DNA of 64,000 nucleotides from Nocardioides sp. J54 (GTDB taxonomy: Bacteria > Actinomycetota > Actinomycetes > Propionibacteriales > Nocardioidaceae): NCBI RefSeq assembly GCF_000519005.1, contig NZ_JAER01000001.1:155309-219308 (forward strand). The letters are read 5' to 3'. Below the pieces are notes generated by a model. The model had not been told where the DNA came from, searched no databases, and was given only the letters and a program-made list of their open reading frames with translations. The position numbers were made by a program, and so were the translations under genes. Positions 35,433 to 43,479 of the stretch are shown one piece after another (within the stretch, counting starts at the first letter, position 1; each line of letters begins with the position of its first letter).

Positions 35433-36058
35433 GCGAGGAGCGCCGCTGGGCGCGGATGGTCGACCGTCGCAGCGTCAACCGCGGTGACGCCCGCCGGGCC
35501 GCGCTGCTGACCGCCTTCGACGAGCTGTTGCGCGAGCAGAGCCTGGAGGAGGTCAACGTCGCCGAGGTCTCCCGCCGCGCCGGGGTGACCCGCTCGGCGT
35601 TCTACTTCTACTTCGAGAGCAAGGCGGCCGCCGTGCTCGCCCTCATGGCCGACCTGTACGACGACGCGTCGGCCGCCACGGACCTGCTGGTCAAGGCCGA
35701 GGGGGAGCCGGAGCCGCGGCTGCGGCAGGTGGTCACCGCGCTCTTCGACTCCGTCGACCGGACGCCGCACACCTACCGCGCCCTGCTCGAGGCGCGCGCG
35801 ACCAGCCCGACGGTGCGCGAGCTGTGGGAGGAGGGGCGCGCGGAGTTCGCCGGCATGGTCGCCGAGACGATCGAGCGCGAGCGCACCCTGGGCCGCGCGC
35901 GACCCGGCCCCGACGCCGGCGCACTGGCAGCCGTCCTCCTCGACGTCAACGACCAGGCCGTCGAGCGACACGCGCTCGGGGTCGGCCCGCCGCGCGCGCA
36001 GCACATCGACGCACTCGTCCACATCTGGATCCAGAGCATCTACGGGAGCACCTCGTGA
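35429..36058 (+). CDS. TetR family regulator of the FMO cluster
   Basis: A 209-residue repressor-type protein. The N-terminal helix-turn-helix is VNVAEVSRRAGVTRSAFYFYFESKAAAVLALM (helix 2-3 VAEVSRRAGVTRSAFYFYF). The C-terminal ligand domain resembles the EthR-like group (ATSPTVRELWEEGRAEF). It overlaps the monooxygenase by four bases and the hydrolase by four, so it is embedded in the operon it most likely controls, through the palindrome at 33981. EthR-type regulators next to FMOs are a known arrangement (EthR/EthA). Confidence 0.88.
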   Translation: MSEERRWARMVDRRSVNRGDARRAALLTAFDELLREQSLEEVNVAEVSRRAGVTRSAFYFYFESKAAAVLALMADLYDDASAATDLLVKAEGEPEPRLRQVVTALFDSVDRTPHTYRALLEARATSPTVRELWEEGRAEFAGMVAETIERERTLGRARPGPDAGALAAVLLDVNDQAVERHALGVGPPRAQHIDALVHIWIQSIYGSTS

Positions 36059-36987
36059 GCACCACCTTCGACTTCACCTCCGCCGGCATCCGCTGCGCCG
36101 CCACCCACTTCCCGGGCGAGGACGGCGCCCCGGTCGTCGTCCTCGCGCACGGCCTCGCCGGCACGCAGGACGCCGGCATGTGGCCCTTCGCCGAGGCGTA
36201 CGCCGCCGCCGGGTTGCACGCCGTCACCTTCGACTACCGCTGCTTCGGGGCCAGCGACGGCCAGCCGCGCCAGGTCGTCTCGCTCGCCGGCCAGCTCGCG
36301 GACCTGCACGCCGCCGTCGACGCCGCGCGGAGGCTGCCCGGCGTCGACCCGGACCGCGTCGTGCTGTGGGGCGCCTCGCTGGGCGGCGGGCACGTCGTCT
36401 CCGCCGCGGCCGGGCGCACCGACGTCGCGGCCGTCGTGTCCGTCGTACCCATGGTGGACGGGGTGGCCGCCGCCCGGCTGGCGGCGAAGCACCACGCCCC
36501 GGCGCAGCTGCTCGCCTCCACCGGTCGCGGTGTGGCCAGCGCGCTGCGCCGCCGGGCCGGCCGCGGCCCGGCGATGATCCCGGTCGTGGCGCGGCCGGGG
36601 GAGCCGGGCGCCCTCACCCTCCCCGGCGCCTACGAGGACTACCTCGCCATCGCCGGCCCGACGTGGCGCAACGAGGTCGCCGCCGACGTCGTGCTCGAGC
36701 TCGGGACCCGCGCACCCCTCAAGGCGGCGGCGCGGCTGGGGGAGCAGGGTGTCCCGTGGCTGGTGCAGGTCGCCGACTTCGACCGGAGCGCCCCGCCGCA
36801 CGCGGCGATGAAGGCTGCCGTCGCCGGTCGGGCCGAGGTCCGCCACTACCCGGGCGACCACTTCGACCTGTTCGCCGGCAAGCCCTTCCACGAGCCGGCC
36901 GTGCAGCACGCGCTGCACTTCCTGCGCCGGGCGCTCGGCCTCGCGCCCGCCGCTGCGCCGACGTCCGGGGCTCAGGCGGTCCGGTAG
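36055..36987 (+). CDS. alpha/beta hydrolase
   Basis: A 310-residue hydrolase. Oxyanion region LAHGLAGTQDAGMWP, nucleophile elbow GASLGGGH (Ser about 121), acid Asp in VQVADFDRSAPP, and His in GDHFDLFAG. The fold matches dienelactone-hydrolase or esterase-like enzymes. It is coupled to TetR by the GTGA overlap at 36055-36058 and converges on the haem oxygenase gene, overlapping it by 16 bases. Ester cleavage downstream of the FMO is the likely role. Confidence 0.88.
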   Translation: MSTTFDFTSAGIRCAATHFPGEDGAPVVVLAHGLAGTQDAGMWPFAEAYAAAGLHAVTFDYRCFGASDGQPRQVVSLAGQLADLHAAVDAARRLPGVDPDRVVLWGASLGGGHVVSAAAGRTDVAAVVSVVPMVDGVAAARLAAKHHAPAQLLASTGRGVASALRRRAGRGPAMIPVVARPGEPGALTLPGAYEDYLAIAGPTWRNEVAADVVLELGTRAPLKAAARLGEQGVPWLVQVADFDRSAPPHAAMKAAVAGRAEVRHYPGDHFDLFAGKPFHEPAVQHALHFLRRALGLAPAAAPTSGAQAVR

Positions 36988-37643
36988 TCGTCCAGGTCCT
37001 GGCCCAGCTCGACGAACAGCGCCTGGTTGAGCGCGAAGACGGCCTTGACCTCGTCGACGACCCGCGCGACCTCGTCCTGCGAGAGCGGCAGTGCGTCGAG
37101 GGCGGCGCGGTAGGTGTCCTTGAAGAGCTTGGGCTTGGGGATCCCGGTGAACTCGTAGAACGCCGTGCCCCGGCCCTCGGGGATGTCGTAGGTGCGGCGC
37201 AGGATGCGGCCGATCACCTGGCCGCCCGAGAGGTCGCCGAGGTAGCGGGTGTAGTGGTGTGCGACGAGGGCGCCGGTCCACTCGGCGGAGGCGATGCGCT
37301 CGGCGTACGCCGTCGCGGCGGGGGACTCGATGGCGTCGGCGTCGACGCCCGGCGCCCAGTGGGCGAGGTCGGCGTCGATCGCAGCGAGGCGCTCGAGCGC
37401 CGGGTCGTGCAGGGGAGCGATGAGCTCGTCGTCGGCGTGCTCCGCGACGGCCTTCTCGAGCGCCGCGTAGATCCGCCGCAGGCGAAGGAGCAGGTCGGTG
37501 TGGGCCTGCGAGGTGAGCCTGCCCTCGAGCAGCTCGGCCATGAAGGACGAGTTCTCCGCGGCCTCGTGCTCGCTGCGCGAGCCCTCCCGCATGGCGACCG
37601 ACAGCGGGACGGCGGCGGTCGGGGTCTCGGTCACAACGGTCAC
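36972..37643 (-). CDS. hmuO: haem oxygenase
   Basis: A 223-residue biliverdin-forming enzyme that opens haem to release iron and CO. The proximal His is in REGSRSEHEAAENS (about residue 27), and the distal helix glycines are in RYLGDLSGGQVIG. The length and fold match HmuO of Corynebacterium. GTG 37643 has a GCAGGAG site five bases upstream. It is divergent from hmuTUV, and its promoter is covered by two TGACA-N3-TGTCA sites. Confidence 0.95.
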   Translation of the reverse strand: MTVVTETPTAAVPLSVAMREGSRSEHEAAENSSFMAELLEGRLTSQAHTDLLLRLRRIYAALEKAVAEHADDELIAPLHDPALERLAAIDADLAHWAPGVDADAIESPAATAYAERIASAEWTGALVAHHYTRYLGDLSGGQVIGRILRRTYDIPEGRGTAFYEFTGIPKPKLFKDTYRAALDALPLSQDEVARVVDEVKAVFALNQALFVELGQDLDDYRTA

Positions 37644-37669
37644 GTGCGCTCCTGCAGTCGGGAAGGTGT

Positions 37670-37705
37670 TGACAGATTGTCAGCAAGTTTGTGACAGGTT
37701 GTCAA
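37670..37705 (-). promoter_or_regulatory. hmuO promoter with two phased TGACA-N3-TGTCA operators
   Basis: On the minus strand TTGACA (37705-37700), 18 bases, then GACAAT (37681-37676) form a good -35/-10. Operators TGACA-GAT-TGTCA (37670-37682) and TGACA-GGT-TGTCA (37692-37704) overlie the -10 and -35, with centres 22 bp apart, two helical turns. This layout suits cooperative repression. Confidence 0.65.
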
Positions 37706-37713
37706 GAAGAATC

Positions 37714-37732
37714 CTTGGATAGGCTATCCTAA
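37714..37732. promoter_or_regulatory. IdeR/DtxR-like iron box
   Basis: CTTGGATAGGCTATCCTAA matches 15 of 19 positions of the DtxR/IdeR consensus TTAGGTTAGSCTAACCTAA as I recall it, and is nearly palindromic. It lies between hmuO and hmuT and contains TAGGCT, a plausible -10 for hmuT. Iron-loaded IdeR bound here would repress haem uptake. Confidence 0.7.
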
Positions 37733-37824
37733 GTAAGGATGTGCTACCTTCCTGCACGCCGGCCTCGGGACCCCGGCGAGCAAGCCTGCTGGCGTGAGCC
37801 CTGTCGCTGAGGAGCGAACCCTTC

Positions 37825-38943
37825 ATGACCCACCCCCCGGTCCGTGGTGCGCGGGCGCTCGTCCCGCTGGTCGTCGCCGTGCTGGTGCTCGCGCTGGCCG
37901 GGTGCGGGCTGTCCGCGCCGGACTCGGGCAACGGCGGGGACCGGGAGGCCGGCAAGGCCGCGCCGCGCCTCGCCGACGTCGAGCCGCTGGCGGACCCGCG
38001 GGAGTGGAAGGGCGCGTCGAGCGCGGTCGTCGCCGACTCGGCGGTCGAGCCCGTCGCCTCGCCCACCCCGGAGCTGCCCGTCACCGTCACCGACAACCAG
38101 GGCACCGAGGTGACGGTGGAGGACGCCAGCCGGATCCTCGCCCTCGACGTCTACGGCACCCTCGCCCGCACCGTGTTCGAGCTCGGCCTGGGCGACAACG
38201 TCGTCGGCCGCGACACGACCACCCAGTTCGCCGAGGCCGCCGACCTGCCGCTCGTCACCCAGAACGGCCACGACCTCTCCGCCGAGGCGATCCTCGAGCT
38301 CGACCCCACCGTGATCCTCACCGACACCTCGCTGGGCCCGTGGAACGTCGTGCTGCAGATGCGCGAGATCGGCATCCCCGTCGTGGTGCTCGACTCCCAC
38401 CGCGGCCTGGGCAACGTCGACTCCCTGATCACCGACGTCGCCGAGGCGCTCGGGGTGCCGGAGGCGGGCCGGGCGCTGGTCGAGCGCACCAGCGCGGAGG
38501 TCGACGAGGTCCGCGCGGTGCTGGAGGAGGTCGCGCCCGAGGACGTGACCGACCAGCTGCGCGCCGTCTTCCTCTACGTCCGCGGCCAGGCCGGCGTCTA
38601 CTACATGTTCGGCGCCGAGTCCGGTGCCGAGGGCCTGATCGACGCCCTCGGCCTGTACGACGTCGCCGCCGAGATCGACTGGAGCGGGATGAAGCCCGTC
38701 ACCGACGAGGCGATCATCGCCGCCCAGCCCGACGTCGTCCTGATGATGAGCGGCGGCCTGGAGTCCGTGGACGGCGTGCCCGGCCTGCTCGAGCGGCTGC
38801 CCGCCCTGGCCAACACCCCGGCCGGCGAGCGCGAGCGGTTCGTCGACATGGAGGACTCGCAGATCCTCGGCTTCGGACCGCAGACGGCCGAGGTGCTCAA
38901 CGCCCTCGGCGTCGCCATCTACGCACCCGAGGCGCTGAGGTGA
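37825..38943 (+). CDS. hmuT: haem-binding ABC transporter lipoprotein
   Basis: A 372-residue class III periplasmic-type receptor anchored as a lipoprotein (VLVLALAGCG, lipid Cys at about residue 28). Two lobes: ASRILALDVYGTLARTVFELG and ELDPTVILTDTSLGPWN, then VFLYVRGQAGVYYMFGAESGAEGL (candidate haem Tyr residues), then EAIIAAQPDVVLMMSGG. The fold and neighbours identify HmuT, which accepts haem from surface HtaA-type proteins. GTG of hmuU overlaps its stop. GAGGAG lies upstream of ATG 37825. Confidence 0.93.
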   Translation: MTHPPVRGARALVPLVVAVLVLALAGCGLSAPDSGNGGDREAGKAAPRLADVEPLADPREWKGASSAVVADSAVEPVASPTPELPVTVTDNQGTEVTVEDASRILALDVYGTLARTVFELGLGDNVVGRDTTTQFAEAADLPLVTQNGHDLSAEAILELDPTVILTDTSLGPWNVVLQMREIGIPVVVLDSHRGLGNVDSLITDVAEALGVPEAGRALVERTSAEVDEVRAVLEEVAPEDVTDQLRAVFLYVRGQAGVYYMFGAESGAEGLIDALGLYDVAAEIDWSGMKPVTDEAIIAAQPDVVLMMSGGLESVDGVPGLLERLPALANTPAGERERFVDMEDSQILGFGPQTAEVLNALGVAIYAPEALR

Positions 38944-40055
38944 GCGCCGCGCCCGGCACCCTGCCCGAGGCCCCCGACGCCCGCCAGCGCGAGGCCGGTA
39001 CGCGCGGCAGCTGGCGCACCAGCCTCACCAACCGTGTGGGCCTGATCTCCACCCTCGCTGTCCTGCTGGTCGTCGCGGTCGTGCTCGGTGCCGGCCAGGG
39101 CCAGATGCAGATCCCCGCCTCGGAGGTGCTCGGCTCGGTGCTGCACCGCCTGGGCCTCGACGTCGGCCCGCTGCCCAGCCACCCCCGTGGCGAGGGCACC
39201 CTCTGGGACGTCCGGTTCCCGCGCGTCGTGCTCGCCGTGCTGGTCGGGGCCTCGCTGGCCACTGCCGGTGCGGTGATGCAGGGCGTGTTCGGCAACCCGC
39301 TGGCCGAGCCCGGCGTCGTCGGCGTCGCCTCCGGCGCCTCGGTCGCCGCCGGTGCGGTCCTCGTCTTCCACATCTCCTTCCTGGGCTCCTGGACGATCGC
39401 GTTCGCCGCGTTCCTCGGTGGCCTCGCCGCTACCACGCTGGTCTACCTGCTCTCCCGCGCGGGCGGCCGCACCGAGGTGGTCACCCTGGTGCTGACCGGC
39501 GTCGCGATGAACGCGATGACCTCGGCCGCGCTGGCCTTCCTCATGTTCCTCGGCGACCAGCAGGCCCGCGAGGAGATCGTCTTCTGGACCCTCGGCAGCC
39601 TCAACGGCACCCGCTGGGAGGCCGTCGCGGTGGTCGCACCACTCGCCGCCGTCGGCATCGTCGCCGCCCTGCTGCTGGCCCGCTCGCTCGACCTGCTCGC
39701 ACTCGGCGACCGCGCTGCCTTCCACGTCGGCCTCGACGTCGAGCGGCTGCGGATGCTCGCCATCGTCGTGGTCGCCGTGCTCACCGCCGCCGCGGTCGCC
39801 TTCGCCGGGACCATCGCCTTCGTCGGCCTCGTCGTGCCGCACCTGGTGCGGATGATCGCCGGCCCCGGCCACCGGCTGCTGATCCCGGCCAGCGCGCTCG
39901 GCGGCGCGGTGCTGCTGACCTTCGCCGACCTGTGGGCGCGCACCGCGATCGACAACGCCGACCTGCCGATCGGCATGCTCACCGCGCTGGTCGGCGGTCC
40001 CTTCTTCTTCTGGCTCATCCGGCGCTCGCGCCGCTCCGCGGGAGGCTGGGCATGA
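38940..40055 (+). CDS. hmuU: haem ABC transporter permease
   Basis: A 371-residue FecCD-family permease with about ten helices. Family motifs: RFPRVVLAVLVGASLATAGA (membrane entry), MQGVFGNPLAEPGVVGVASG, and the late PHLVRMIAGPGHRLLIP coupling helix facing the ATPase. A short disordered N-terminus precedes the first helix. Overlap with hmuT and hmuV by four bases each shows a coupled operon. Confidence 0.95.
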   Translation: MSAAPGTLPEAPDARQREAGTRGSWRTSLTNRVGLISTLAVLLVVAVVLGAGQGQMQIPASEVLGSVLHRLGLDVGPLPSHPRGEGTLWDVRFPRVVLAVLVGASLATAGAVMQGVFGNPLAEPGVVGVASGASVAAGAVLVFHISFLGSWTIAFAAFLGGLAATTLVYLLSRAGGRTEVVTLVLTGVAMNAMTSAALAFLMFLGDQQAREEIVFWTLGSLNGTRWEAVAVVAPLAAVGIVAALLLARSLDLLALGDRAAFHVGLDVERLRMLAIVVVAVLTAAAVAFAGTIAFVGLVVPHLVRMIAGPGHRLLIPASALGGAVLLTFADLWARTAIDNADLPIGMLTALVGGPFFFWLIRRSRRSAGGWA

Positions 40056-40867
40056 GCGCGATCGAGGCACGTGGCATCGAGGTCGTCCTCGGCGGGAACC
40101 AGGTCCTGCGCGGCGTCGACTTGGCCGTCGAGCCCGGTGAGCTGGTCGCGCTGGTCGGACCGAACGGCGCCGGCAAGTCCACGCTGCTCTCGGTGCTCTC
40201 CGGTGACGTCGCCGCCACCGCGGGCAGCGTCGACCTCGACGGCCGACCGCTGGCGTCGTACTCGGCCCGGGCGGCGGCACGCCAGCGCGCGGTGCAGCTG
40301 CAGCACCAGGGCCTGGCCTTCGGCTTCCGCGTCCACGACGTCGTGATGATGGGCCGCAGCCCGTGGTACCGCACCCCCCGGTCGGCCGACGACGAGGACG
40401 TGGTGGCGGACGCGATGCGCCGCACCGACGTCGGCCACATGGCCGAGCGCTCCTTCCCGACGCTGTCGGGCGGGGAGCAGGCGCGCACGTCGTTCGCCCG
40501 CGCGCTGGCCCAGCAGACCCCGGTGCTGCTGCTCGACGAACCCACCGCGGCGATGGACATCCGGCACCAGGAGGCGGTGCTCGAGGTCGCCCGGACCCTG
40601 GCGCGCGAGGGAGTCGCGGTGGTCGTCGTGCTGCACGACCTGTCGCTGGCCGCGGCCTACGCCGACCGGATCTGCGTGCTGAGCTCCGGCACCGTGCGCG
40701 CCGAGGGCCCGCCCGCCGAGGTGCTCACCTCGTCCCTGCTCACCGACGTCTACCAACACCCCGTGGAGGTGCTCGTGCACGACGGCTACCCGGTGGTGGT
40801 GCCGGTCCGGCGCCGCAGCCCCGAGAACCCGGTCGGTGGACCCGTCGTCGAGGAGGCGCTGCGATGA
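40052..40867 (+). CDS. hmuV: haem ABC transporter ATP-binding protein
   Basis: A 271-residue FepC-type ATPase. Walker A GPNGAGKST (about residues 36-44), Q-loop, signature LSGGEQARTSFARALA, Walker B VLLLDEPTAAMD and H-loop VLHDLSLAAAYAD are all intact. MMGRSPWYRTP is characteristic of the HmuV group. It powers HmuU. It overlaps the next gene (ATGA), tying the surface proteins to the transporter operon. Confidence 0.95.
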   Translation: MSAIEARGIEVVLGGNQVLRGVDLAVEPGELVALVGPNGAGKSTLLSVLSGDVAATAGSVDLDGRPLASYSARAAARQRAVQLQHQGLAFGFRVHDVVMMGRSPWYRTPRSADDEDVVADAMRRTDVGHMAERSFPTLSGGEQARTSFARALAQQTPVLLLDEPTAAMDIRHQEAVLEVARTLAREGVAVVVVLHDLSLAAAYADRICVLSSGTVRAEGPPAEVLTSSLLTDVYQHPVEVLVHDGYPVVVPVRRRSPENPVGGPVVEEALR

Positions 40868-42006
40868 CCGCCCGCCGTCCCGCCCGGCTCGCGGCGCTGG
40901 CCCTCGTGCTGGCGCTCGTGGGCCTGTCCGGCCTCGCCCCGGTCCCGGCTGCGCACGCCGCGGCCCGGGTGACGGTCGTCAACGACCAGGGCACCGCGGT
41001 CATCGACCCCACGTACGCGACCCGGCTCAGGGTCAGCGGGCGTGGCTTCCAGTCGGTGCGGGGCGGCCACGGCGGCATCTACGTCTTCTTCGGCACCGTC
41101 AGCGGCCAGTGGCGGCCCAGCAAGGGCGGCTCGACCGGCGAGAACTACTTCTACGTGCCGGACAGCGAGTCGAGGAACAACGCCGGCCACCAGGCCTACG
41201 TCGCCTTCCCCGGCTCCGACACTGCAGGCTCCGCCAACGGCGGCGTCGTGACCGCGGACGGCCGCTGGTCGACGACCATCAACGTGCCCGGTGCGACCTT
41301 CCGGTCCGTCGACCGCAAGGGGAAGATCCGGACCGTCGACTGCCGCAAGGTGACCTGCGGGATCATCACGGTCGGCGCCCACGGTGTCGCCAACGACGCC
41401 AACGAGACCTTCACCCCGGTCGCGGTCCGGGACCTGTACGGCGGGAGTGCGCCCTCCGGCACCAGCGGCGCCGAGTCCGACGACGTCGCCACCCCGAACG
41501 CGGCCGTGGAGGCTGCCGACGACACCGCCAGGCCGGGGAAGCCCGCGAAGCGGGTGAAGCCGGTGCTGTCCGTCGATCGCCGCGCCGCCGTCGCCGGACG
41601 GGTGCTGTCCTTCACCGCCCGCGGCCTGCCTGCGGGCGCCCAGGTCTCCGCCGTGCTCGACGACGGCGTGGTCGCCGCCGGCCCGTTCCTCGTCGGCGAC
41701 GCCGGCCAGGTCACGGGGGTGCTGACCCTGCCGCTCGACCTCGGCTCCGGCACCCACGAGCTGCGGCTGTTCGGCCTCGACGCCGGCGCGGGCGCCGACG
41801 GCGAGGACGCCCCCGTCGTGCGGTTCGCGGTGGCCGCGGCCGACGACACCGCGCCGGCTGCCGCCGAGACCACCGACGCGGACGACGAGGTGGCAGCCGA
41901 CCGGCTCGGCATCGCCTTCTTCGTGCTCGCCGCGCTGGTCCTGCTCGGTGCCGTGGCGCGCCTCGTCCTGGTCGCGCGGCCGCGGAGGTCCGCCGATGCG
42001 GCCTGA
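40864..42006 (+). CDS. surface protein with neocarzinostatin-like domain, haem operon
   Basis: A 380-residue exported, membrane-anchored protein: signal peptide (LAALALVLALVGLSGLAP...AHA), external region, C-terminal helix (IAFFVLAALVLLGAVARLVLV) and a basic tail. The first external domain (about residues 35-195) shows a neocarzinostatin-like pattern: RLRVSGRGF early, VVTADGRWSTTINVP, then TVDCRKVTCGIITVGAHG with its disulfide pair. A second beta domain follows (LSVDRRAAVAGRVLSFTARG). It has no HtaA domain. Translationally coupled to hmuV, it is probably a haem-binding or relay protein; this is inference. Related repeats occur in the protein at 43480. Confidence 0.75.
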   Translation: MTARRPARLAALALVLALVGLSGLAPVPAAHAAARVTVVNDQGTAVIDPTYATRLRVSGRGFQSVRGGHGGIYVFFGTVSGQWRPSKGGSTGENYFYVPDSESRNNAGHQAYVAFPGSDTAGSANGGVVTADGRWSTTINVPGATFRSVDRKGKIRTVDCRKVTCGIITVGAHGVANDANETFTPVAVRDLYGGSAPSGTSGAESDDVATPNAAVEAADDTARPGKPAKRVKPVLSVDRRAAVAGRVLSFTARGLPAGAQVSAVLDDGVVAAGPFLVGDAGQVTGVLTLPLDLGSGTHELRLFGLDAGAGADGEDAPVVRFAVAAADDTAPAAAETTDADDEVAADRLGIAFFVLAALVLLGAVARLVLVARPRRSADAA

Positions 42007-43438
42007 GACCTCGCCGACGACGATCGTGCGGCGCTCGCTCGCTGCGGTCCTGGCCGTGCTCGGCCTCGTCGCCTGCGCCATCGGCATGGCCTCCGTCGGG
42101 GCCGGCGCCGCGGTCGCCGGCGAGCCGGCCGCAGAGGCGACGAGCACGACGGAGCCGACGCAGCCGACGGAGCCGACGGAGCCGACGGAGCCGACGGAAC
42201 CGACGGCGACCGGGGACCCCACAGGCGATCCGGACGCGACGGACGGCCCCTCCGTGCAGCCGTCGGACGACCCGCCCCAGGACCCGACCGACGAGCCGAG
42301 CGACGAGCCCAGCTCACCGCCCGCCGACACCCTCGAGCACCTGACGAGCGCCGTGCTGCGCTGGGGCCTCAACAACGAGTCCAACACTGCGGCGTACAAC
42401 CCCGGCACCTACAACTTCCTGGTCGCCGGCCGGATCCCCGACCCCGGCAAGGGCGGTCAGCTCATGCCGGCGTCGCGCTGGAAGCAGAAGGTCGGCAACG
42501 TCGCGGTGGAGAAGTGGAACGCCGCGAAGAAGGCCTGGCGCCCGGCCACCTGGAAGGGCCTGCGCACCGACAGCGGCGGCAAGGACCTGCGCATCGGGAC
42601 CCCCAGCGAGCACCAGCTGGTCTTCTCGCGTGGCACCGGCACGCTCGACCGCGCCGCCGGCACGGCCCGCATCGCCTGGGACGGCGACGCCACCGTCGTC
42701 TACTACTCCGGCGTCAGCTTCTTCTACCTCTCCGACCCCGTGCTCACCATCGCCGAGGGACGCGGGACCCTGACCGCGACCCTCGGGGGCTTCGGGTCGT
42801 CCCAGGAAGACATGTCCCTCTGGCTGCCGCTGCCCGAGACGGAGGTCACCGTCGCCACGCTCTCGAACGTCCGCCTGGTCGGGGACGGCTTCACGGTGAC
42901 GCCGGACTACCGCGGCGTCGCCGTCGAGCTGGAGACAGGCACCCAGAAGCGCGACGCGAAGGGGTGGGGCGCCTTCCCGCAGGGCTGGGTGAGCTTCATG
43001 GAGCAGGTCGGCACCGCGAGCTTCTGGTACACCAGCGGTGGTTTCGCCGACCCCAACAAGGAGCCCCTGCCCGTGACGGTGGCGTGGCGTGCCGACCGCG
43101 CCGTGGCACCGACACCCGCGCCGACGGCAACGGCACCCGCCGAGGTCGAGAACAGCGCGCCCCCGCCGCCCGGCGCCGGCGGGGCTCCGCTGGCCGTGGG
43201 CGGCCCTCCCGTCGGCAGCGGCGCACTACCTCCCGTCGCGGCGTCGGCCGCGCCCGGCGCCCAGCCCGGGTCGCTGCTGGCGCGCCCCGAGCCCCACGTG
43301 GCCCTGCAGCCGATGTCCGCCCCGGTGGCTGCACCCGCCGACCGTGCCTGGACGTGGTGGGGCGGCGGCGCGCTGCTCCTCCTCGCCGCGGCCGCGCTCC
43401 TCGTCCCCGGACCGCTCCCGGTCCGGGGACGTCCCTGA
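41996..43438 (+). CDS. htaA: HtaA-domain haem-binding surface protein
   Basis: A 480-residue secreted, membrane-anchored protein. After the signal helix (LAAVLAVLGLVACAIGMASV) comes a Thr-Glu-Pro repeat stalk, then one HtaA domain (about residues 120-370): LTSAVLRWGLNNESN at its start and FFYLSDPVLTIAEGRGTLTATLGGF in its core. A Pro/Ala linker and C-terminal helix (GGGALLLLAAAALLVPG) follow. HtaA domains of Corynebacterium bind haem through Tyr and His. GGAGG precedes ATG 41996, which overlaps the previous gene by 11 bases. Confidence 0.88.
   Translation: MRPETSPTTIVRRSLAAVLAVLGLVACAIGMASVGAGAAVAGEPAAEATSTTEPTQPTEPTEPTEPTEPTATGDPTGDPDATDGPSVQPSDDPPQDPTDEPSDEPSSPPADTLEHLTSAVLRWGLNNESNTAAYNPGTYNFLVAGRIPDPGKGGQLMPASRWKQKVGNVAVEKWNAAKKAWRPATWKGLRTDSGGKDLRIGTPSEHQLVFSRGTGTLDRAAGTARIAWDGDATVVYYSGVSFFYLSDPVLTIAEGRGTLTATLGGFGSSQEDMSLWLPLPETEVTVATLSNVRLVGDGFTVTPDYRGVAVELETGTQKRDAKGWGAFPQGWVSFMEQVGTASFWYTSGGFADPNKEPLPVTVAWRADRAVAPTPAPTATAPAEVENSAPPPPGAGGAPLAVGGPPVGSGALPPVAASAAPGAQPGSLLARPEPHVALQPMSAPVAAPADRAWTWWGGGALLLLAAAALLVPGPLPVRGRP
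42152..42205 (+). repeat. six 9-bp units encoding a Glu-Pro-Thr stalk
   Basis: Units of GAGCCGACG (variants CAGCCGACG and GAACCGACG) run head to tail and encode (E/Q)PT repeats in the HtaA protein. Unit number is likely to vary between strains by slippage. Confidence 0.8.
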
Positions 43439-43479
43439 ACCCCGTCTCGACGACGAGAACCCCAAGAAAGGGAGATCCC

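Noticed and set aside
42152..42205. CRISPR or minisatellite array
   Set aside because: Units are 9 bp, in frame, and encode a protein stalk.
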